From the NCBI GenBank assembly GCA_900553905.1, contig USFL01000080.1, positions 1 to 6,816 on the forward strand: a DNA stretch of 6,816 bases, in the 5' to 3' direction. The notes beneath the pieces were generated by a model that worked only from the letters and a program-made list of their open reading frames with translations, did not search any database and was not told the origin of the DNA. Made by a program: the position numbers and the translations under genes. The DNA is from an uncultured Eubacteriales bacterium (lineage in GTDB: Bacteria; Bacillota; Clostridia; Christensenellales; Aristaeellaceae). Below are positions 1-4,141 of this stretch, piece after piece (the stretch's first letter is position 1; each line of letters begins with the position of its first letter).

Positions 1-51
1 CGGCGACCACCGAGATCTACACTCTTTCCCTACACGACGCTCTTCCGATCT
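1..51 (+). other. Illumina TruSeq adapter sequence (library artefact)
   Basis: These 51 bases match, without a mismatch that I can see, bases 8 to 58 of the Illumina TruSeq universal adapter (P5 end plus Read 1 primer site). They start at CGGCGACCACCGAGATCTAC and end in the CTCTTCCGATCT that abuts the insert. The genome sequence begins at base 52. The stretch has no biological function and marks a contig end built from an untrimmed read. The frame read by the next gene is open through all of it (17 sense codons), so gene finders that allow edge-partial genes may add 17 false residues to the glutamine synthetase. Confidence 0.98.
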
Positions 52-1209
52 ATCATGAAGAAGGTGGCGGACCGGCACGGCATGGTGTGCCTGCTGCATG
101 AGAAGCCGTTCGAGGGCGTCAACGGCAGCGGCAAGCACAACAACTATGCCTTGAGCACCGATACCGGCGTCAACCTGCTGGACCCCGGCGATACCCCCAG
201 CGAAAACGCGCAGTTCCTTGTATTCCTCAGCGCCGTCATCGCCGCTGTGGACGATTATCAGGACCTGATGCGTGTGGCCGTGGCCAGCGCGGGCAACGAT
301 CACCGCCTGGGCGCCAACGAGGCCCCGCCCGCAATTATTTCCATCTTTCTGGGCGACGAGCTCAACGAGCTCATCCAAAGCATCGTCAACGCCAGCAAGT
401 ACGAGGCGCACGACCGCAACCGCACCTCGCCCTTCGCCTTCACGGGCAACAAGTTCGAGTTCCGCAGCCTGGGCAGTTCGCAGTCCATCTCCGGCCCCAA
501 CGTCATCCTCAACACCGCCATCGCCGATACCCTGATGAAGATGGCCGACGAGCTGGAGGCCGCCGAGGATGTGACCGCTGCCGTGGATGCGCTGATCCGC
601 AGGACGCTCCGCGCACATATGCGCATCATCTTCAACGGCAACGGCTACGACCAGGCGTGGGTGGAGGAGGCCGGGCGTCGCGGTCTGCTCAACCTGCCCA
701 CCACCGTGGATGCCCTGCCCTACTATGTGGACCCCAAGAATGTGGCGCTGTTTGAGCGGCAGAAGGTCTTTACCCGCGAGGAGGTCGAAAGCCGCTACGA
801 AATCAAGATGGAGACGTACATCAAGGTGATCGACATCGAGGCCATGAGCATGATCGACATCTCCCGCCATCTGATTTTGCCCGCCGCCATCGCCTACGCC
901 AAGGACGTCGCCAGCTCGATCAACGTGAAAAAGAGCGTCGCGCCCGAACTGGAACCCGAGGCGGAAAAGGCGCTGCTCTCCGGCCTGAACGCCCAGACCA
1001 ACACCCTCTATCAGGCGACGGAGAAGCTGGAATCCGTGCTCAAGGGCTGTGATGCGGGCGCGGACATGCTCGCGCGCGCACGGTACACCCGCGATCAGGT
1101 GATCGCCGCCATGAACGAGGTGCGCGCCGCCGGCGACGCACTGGAGGGCATCGTGGGCAAAAGCTACTGGCCCATGCCTACCTACCAGGATTTGCTCATG
1201 AGCGTGTGA
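52..1209 (+). CDS. glnN: Type III glutamine synthetase, C-terminal part (5' truncated at contig end)
   Basis: Glutamine synthetase makes glutamine from glutamate, ammonia and ATP in the cytoplasm and is the entry point of nitrogen assimilation. Counting from the Met at 55, I see the type III hallmarks: HEKPF followed by GVNGSGKHNN (residues 15-30), AGNDHRLGANEAPPAIISIF (79-98) and RTSPFAFTGNKFEFR (123-137), which belong to the ATP- and glutamate-binding catalytic barrel. The C-terminal third is helical and ends in WPMPTYQDLL, close to the family's usual WPFPTYGELL ending. Type III enzymes are about 700 residues and form dodecamers, so roughly the first 300 residues are missing. The Met at 55 is internal, with no ribosome binding site before it, only adapter. 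The stop is TGA at 1207-1209, followed by a terminator. Codons are strongly GC-ending (lysine AAG 16 of 18). Regulation cannot be judged because the upstream region is absent. The family call is near certain; glnN is the usual symbol for type III, though some annotations use glnA. Confidence 0.95.
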   Translation: MMKKVADRHGMVCLLHEKPFEGVNGSGKHNNYALSTDTGVNLLDPGDTPSENAQFLVFLSAVIAAVDDYQDLMRVAVASAGNDHRLGANEAPPAIISIFLGDELNELIQSIVNASKYEAHDRNRTSPFAFTGNKFEFRSLGSSQSISGPNVILNTAIADTLMKMADELEAAEDVTAAVDALIRRTLRAHMRIIFNGNGYDQAWVEEAGRRGLLNLPTTVDALPYYVDPKNVALFERQKVFTREEVESRYEIKMETYIKVIDIEAMSMIDISRHLILPAAIAYAKDVASSINVKKSVAPELEPEAEKALLSGLNAQTNTLYQATEKLESVLKGCDAGADMLARARYTRDQVIAAMNEVRAAGDALEGIVGKSYWPMPTYQDLLMSV

Positions 1210-1219
1210 CGCGACGGGA

Positions 1220-1233
1220 ACGTTTCGAAACGT
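1220..1233. repeat. 14-bp perfect palindrome after glnN
   Basis: ACGTTTCGAAACGT is its own reverse complement and lies 10 bases after the glnN stop and 22 bases before the terminator stem. It could fold as a small hairpin in the 3' untranslated RNA or be a binding site for a dimeric DNA-binding protein. I do not recognise it as a named operator. It has no T-tract, so it is not itself a terminator. Confidence 0.5.
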
Positions 1234-1255
1234 CCATATCCCTGCGGCTTGACGC

Positions 1256-1302
1256 AAAAAAGCCCCGGCAGTCCTCCTTTTGAGGACATGCAGGGGCTTT
1301 TT
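1256..1302 (+). terminator. Intrinsic terminator of glnN
   Basis: The outer stem pairs A5-GCCCC (1257-1266) with GGGGC-T5 (1293-1302), 10 perfect base pairs. The inner stem pairs GTCCTC (1271-1276) with GAGGAC (1282-1287) around a 5-base loop (CTTTT). The internal GGCA/ATGCA segment pairs partly. The T-run at 1298-1302 follows the GC stem, as expected for a Rho-independent terminator. Because the left arm starts with six A's, it could also stop transcription from the other strand. It isolates glnN from the next gene. Confidence 0.9.
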
Positions 1303-1359
1303 CGATCAGTGGAAAATTCTGTTCAACACGCCAAAGCGGGCTGCTGGCAAAAAGAAGGG

Positions 1360-1387
1360 TTCACAATCCGTCATCTTCTGGTATAAT
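1360..1387 (+). promoter_or_regulatory. Sigma-A-type promoter with extended -10, for the GtrII-like gene
   Basis: The -10 box is a perfect TATAAT at 1382-1387, preceded by TG at 1379-1380 (extended -10, TGnTATAAT). The -35 box is TTCACA at 1360-1365, one mismatch from TTGACA, with a 16-bp spacer. The predicted start of transcription is near 1394, leaving a leader of about 26 bases, too short for a riboswitch. The short leader and the terminator upstream indicate an independent, probably constitutive, transcription unit. I see no clear operator overlapping it. Confidence 0.8.
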
Positions 1388-1405
1388 AAGGAAAATGACA
1401 AGCAC

Positions 1406-1412
1406 AAAGGAG
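1406..1412 (+). promoter_or_regulatory. Ribosome binding site for the GtrII-like gene
   Basis: AAAGGAG lies 7 bases before the ATG at 1420. The good match and spacing fix the start of the membrane protein and argue against overlapping reading frames in this stretch. Confidence 0.8.
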
Positions 1413-1419
1413 ACGGAGT

Positions 1420-2970
1420 ATGCCCTGCCAAAGCTGTATTGCACAATTCTTCCATCACTTGCAAAAACCGGTCTGGGCGGCGGCGGTGTCGGCATTCGTG
1501 ACAGGAATGCTGGTTTATCTTTTCGCCCTTACCAACACGCTGTTTTTGACCGGTGACGCCCTGAACAACGTCTATTTTAACGGCGATCTCATGTGGATTG
1601 GCCGCTGGAGCAGCCGGTGGCTATCCTCCCTGAGCACGAGCTACACAATGCCCTATGTAAACGGGCTGCTGATGATTTTAGCGGTGTCGGCGCTTTCGGG
1701 CATGCTGGTAGCGGTGCTCGAAATCCGTTCGACCGTGCTGGCCGTGGTCAGCTCGGCTGTTATGATGTGCTTTCCGACCGTGAGCGCGACGCTGGGGTTT
1801 CTGCACAATGCCGATGCGTATATGCTGGCCGCCATGCTCGCGGCGCTGGGCGTTCTGCTGCTGGAAAAAACACGCTGGGGTTTCCTGCCGGCCGTGTTGC
1901 TGATTGCCGTGGCGACAGGTACCTATCAGGCCTGCGCGACCTTTGCTCTGGGGATGCTGTTTGTGCGTGGCATGCAGCTGATGATCTGCAGGCCGGATGT
2001 AGGCCCCAGGGCGCTGCTGCTGCGCGCCGGGCGGTATGCGCTGTGTCTGATTCTGTCCGTCGCGCTGTACTATGTCGTGCTGCTGTCCATGACGGGCGGG
2101 CAAGGAACCACCGGGGACTATCAGTCCGTCACGGAGTCAGCCTCGCTGGAGACGCTCATGGCATTTCCCCAGAACCTGGCGGGGTGCTATCAGGATTTTT
2201 GGCAGGCCGTAGGTCCGCTTTCCACGGAGGAAGGCTGCCAGATGGGAAGCTGGCCTAACCACGTATTCATTGCGCTGGAGCTATTGCTGGCGTGTGTGTC
2301 GTTTCTGGCGCTGCAGGGCAGGAAGCCGCTGCGCTTTCTGGCGTTCCTCGCCCTGTGCGGGCTGGCGCCGTTCTTTCTGTGCGCCATCCGCATCTTTGCA
2401 CCTGATAAGGTTTATAGCCTGATGACCTATAGCGTGGCCGGAACCTACCTCATCGGCATCGTGCTGATGGATTGCCTGCCGGAGACGATGGAGCGGCTGA
2501 AAGCGGCAAAAGGAGGGCGCGCAGCCAGCGGGACGCTGGCCGCCGTGAGCTGGGCGATGCTTGCCTGCCTGGCCGTGTGCGTCTATTCATGGTCGATTGA
2601 TGCGAACGTAAAATTCCACAAGGCCAAACTGGATTATGAGAACATGTACGCGCAGTGCGCTACGTTCCTGGCCCTCGCAGAGGCCAATGAGGAGTACGTG
2701 GAGGGCATGCCGGTGCTCGTAATTGGCGACAGCTCCTATGCGTCGGGCAGAGGGCGGCCGGCCATGTATGAAACCAAGATGTATTATACCTTTATGAGGT
2801 ATTGCCTGAACTTGGACATGCCCTTTAGCACGGCCAATGACATTCGGGACCTTGCGCGTGCGATTGAGGATTCGGAGGACTTTGTGCTGATGTCCTGCTA
2901 TCCCGGCGAAGGCTGTGTGCAGGTCATTGGGGACTGCATGGTGATCAAACTCAGCGAACAGGACTATTGA
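1420..2970 (+). CDS. GtrII-like membrane glucosyltransferase family protein
   Basis: A 516-residue polytopic membrane protein. By eye there are about ten hydrophobic segments, near residues 21-41, 80-100, 104-122, 133-148, 155-180, 205-224, 281-298, 304-324, 334-352 and 372-391, then a soluble tail of about 125 residues. The layout and motifs fit the GtrII-type family (Pfam Glucos_trans_II): an acidic site after the first segment (GD at 45-46), GRW (61-63) in the first outer loop, NGLL (81-84), HNADAYMLA (129-137) and GTYQA (167-171). Known members such as Shigella phage GtrII move glucose from undecaprenyl phosphate onto a surface polysaccharide on the outer face of the membrane. Here the acceptor would be an unknown wall or membrane glycan; this is inferred. 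No bactoprenol glucosyltransferase (GtrB) or flippase (GtrA) gene lies beside it. It has its own promoter, ribosome binding site and terminator, so it is probably monocistronic. Lysine codons are AAA in 7 of 11 cases, unlike glnN. Family call fairly firm; substrate unknown. Confidence 0.8.
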   Translation: MPCQSCIAQFFHHLQKPVWAAAVSAFVTGMLVYLFALTNTLFLTGDALNNVYFNGDLMWIGRWSSRWLSSLSTSYTMPYVNGLLMILAVSALSGMLVAVLEIRSTVLAVVSSAVMMCFPTVSATLGFLHNADAYMLAAMLAALGVLLLEKTRWGFLPAVLLIAVATGTYQACATFALGMLFVRGMQLMICRPDVGPRALLLRAGRYALCLILSVALYYVVLLSMTGGQGTTGDYQSVTESASLETLMAFPQNLAGCYQDFWQAVGPLSTEEGCQMGSWPNHVFIALELLLACVSFLALQGRKPLRFLAFLALCGLAPFFLCAIRIFAPDKVYSLMTYSVAGTYLIGIVLMDCLPETMERLKAAKGGRAASGTLAAVSWAMLACLAVCVYSWSIDANVKFHKAKLDYENMYAQCATFLALAEANEEYVEGMPVLVIGDSSYASGRGRPAMYETKMYYTFMRYCLNLDMPFSTANDIRDLARAIEDSEDFVLMSCYPGEGCVQVIGDCMVIKLSEQDY

Positions 2971-2990
2971 ACCTGAGGAGAGGATATTGT

Positions 2991-3028
2991 CGGCTCCCGC
3001 GCTGAAAAAGGCGCGGGAGCTGTTTTTT
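2991..3028 (+). terminator. Intrinsic terminator of the GtrII-like gene
   Basis: A 10-bp perfect stem, GCTCCCGCGC (2993-3002) with GCGCGGGAGC (3011-3020), has an 8-base loop (TGAAAAAG) and can be extended by a G-T and a C-G pair (2991-2992 with 3021-3022). Six T's follow at 3023-3028. It starts 20 bases after the stop codon at 2970. This is a textbook Rho-independent terminator. Confidence 0.93.
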
Positions 3029-3109
3029 GGGCCTCTGCTCCCGGAAAGAAAAGCCATCCCCTGGTCGTTGGATAAATGTGGGTAAACGCCCCATGCAAGT
3101 TCATTCGAC

Positions 3110-3116
3110 AAGGAGG
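3110..3116 (+). promoter_or_regulatory. Ribosome binding site for the secreted protein
   Basis: AAGGAGG, a full anti-16S match, lies 8 bases before the ATG at 3125 and fixes that start. The rest of the gap from the upstream terminator (3029-3109) holds no convincing promoter: the best -10-like string, GATAAA at 3071-3076, has no good -35 box at the right distance. Confidence 0.8.
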
Positions 3117-3124
3117 AAGGGCAA

Positions 3125-4084
3125 ATGCGCAGAATCGTGGGATGGATGATTGCGCTGCTGATGATGTGCGGCTCCGCCGTGGCGGCGGAGGCGGCGCTGC
3201 CCTGGGGATTGACATGGGAAATCACGCCTTCACAATATACGCAGGCACTGGAGGCCAACATGGGTGAGGGCTGGACGGCTGCCGCCCGGAGAGACGGGAG
3301 CGTGCAGATCGACCTGACGGTGCCGCACGGGAACTACAGCGTGAGCTGCCGGGCGGTCTTTGACGGGGGAAAGGAGCGGGACCAGGTCGCGTTCGTAGCG
3401 CTGGACGAGCTGGCGGGAGAGCCGCTGCGGCTTTCGTGGGTGGCTATAGATGTTGCGCCCACGGGAAAAGACATGGATTTCGACGGCGCTCTGGAGCTGT
3501 ATCGAGCGCTTTATGAGCGCTTTGTCCAGGAATACGGCGAGCAGGCGACCAAACGCGTCTATCTCTCGGCCACGCACGGCAGCCAGCGTATTTCCCACCG
3601 CGCGGAGCGAGGACCCGACGGCCTGCCGGACTGGGATACGATTCGGCGGGACTGGCGCACGGACAGCGATGCTTCCGATTCGCTGTGGCTGGTGGCGGGC
3701 GACGATCACGCGAGCTGCCGCCTGTACGCCACAGCCGTTGGAATGGAGACAGGAAGCGATTGGCTGTGGCGCGCCTCGTACTTCTTTACGCGGGAGCGTC
3801 AGGCGGCGCCCTTTGAGCAGTATAGGACGGGCATCGGCGCCATGCGGGCCGCGGCCATCGGTCGTCAGGCGGCGTTGGAAGACACCGGCATGACGGAGGC
3901 GGAGTTCACCGCCTATTACCGCGACCCGGATGTGTGGCAGTACGACGATGCGGACAGCTATACCCTCTACATCTTTGCCCGAACCGCCGATATGTTCGAT
4001 GGGGACAACTGCGTGTGTCAGATCTGCGTGGACCCGGATACGGGAGAGGTGCTCAACTTGGAATGGACTGACGGACTGGGATGA
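3125..4084 (+). CDS. Secreted protein of unknown function
   Basis: A 319-residue protein that I do not recognise. It starts with a clear signal peptide: basic MRR, a hydrophobic core from about 5 to 19, and a likely signal peptidase I cut after AVA (20) or AEA (23). Cys15 lies inside the core without a proper lipobox (LMMC), so a lipoprotein is less likely. The mature part is acidic, rich in Trp and Tyr and apparently soluble, with no further membrane segment. Residues 60-110 look like alternating beta strands. The C-terminus (about 277-315) has strand-like YTLYIFAR and then VDPDTGEVLNLEW, resembling the beta-hairpin at the end of PepSY-like domains; this is only a resemblance. Five cysteines remain after cleavage (75, 198, 296, 298, 301), three packed as CVCQIC, suggesting disulfides or metal binding. 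It has a strong ribosome binding site and is separated from the gene upstream by a terminator. Export is well supported; function is unknown. Confidence 0.85.
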   Translation: MRRIVGWMIALLMMCGSAVAAEAALPWGLTWEITPSQYTQALEANMGEGWTAAARRDGSVQIDLTVPHGNYSVSCRAVFDGGKERDQVAFVALDELAGEPLRLSWVAIDVAPTGKDMDFDGALELYRALYERFVQEYGEQATKRVYLSATHGSQRISHRAERGPDGLPDWDTIRRDWRTDSDASDSLWLVAGDDHASCRLYATAVGMETGSDWLWRASYFFTRERQAAPFEQYRTGIGAMRAAAIGRQAALEDTGMTEAEFTAYYRDPDVWQYDDADSYTLYIFARTADMFDGDNCVCQICVDPDTGEVLNLEWTDGLG

Positions 4085-4085
4085 A

Positions 4086-4135
4086 GCAAAGGGAAGCCCC
4101 GGCAACACATGCGCGCTGCCGGGGCTTCCCTTTGC
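4086..4135. terminator. Convergent, probably bidirectional hairpin terminator
   Basis: A perfect 19-bp stem, 4086-4104 with 4117-4135 (core AAAGGGAAGCCCCGGCA), closes a 12-base loop. It sits between the stop of the secreted-protein gene (ends 4084) and the stop of uvrA (4142), and nearly fills that 57-base gap. On each strand the stem ends with CCCTTTGC, giving only three T's in the stem and a broken T-rich tail on the + strand (to about 4152), so it lacks a classic T-run. Its position and symmetry still make a shared terminator for two converging genes the best reading. Confidence 0.8.
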
Positions 4136-4141
4136 ACTTGC

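Noticed and set aside
1303..1419. Possible riboswitch or leader RNA ahead of the GtrII-like gene
   Set aside because: The promoter leaves a leader of only about 26 bases, and I see no stable paired structure or known aptamer motif in the gap.
1280..1501. A 73-codon open frame starting inside the glnN terminator
   Set aside because: It starts within a terminator hairpin, has no ribosome binding site and overlaps the well-supported start of the GtrII-like gene in another frame.
1593..2258. A 221-codon open frame inside the GtrII-like gene in another frame
   Set aside because: The product is Arg/Gly/Ala-rich without motifs, whereas the main frame gives a coherent series of membrane segments with family motifs.
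3071..3076. GATAAA as a -10 box for the secreted-protein gene
   Set aside because: It matches only 4 of 6 consensus bases and has no -35-like sequence 16-18 bases upstream, so I do not annotate a promoter.
2987..3085. A 32-codon TTG-started small open frame after a GAGGAG-like sequence
   Set aside because: The frame passes straight through the stem and T-run of the terminator at 2991-3028, so it would rarely be transcribed in full, and the GA-rich stretch is simply the tail of the upstream gene.
2587..3261. A 224-codon open frame on the minus strand spanning the end of the GtrII-like gene, its terminator and the start of the secreted-protein gene
   Set aside because: It runs through a clear terminator and two well-supported gene ends, and its product shows no recognisable motif.
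3230..4108. A 292-codon open frame on the minus strand covering most of the secreted-protein gene
   Set aside because: The opposite strand has a full ribosome binding site, a signal peptide and a sensible protein composition, while this frame starts inside a terminator hairpin, has no visible ribosome binding site, and encodes a His/Arg/Pro-rich product typical of antisense frames in GC-rich DNA.
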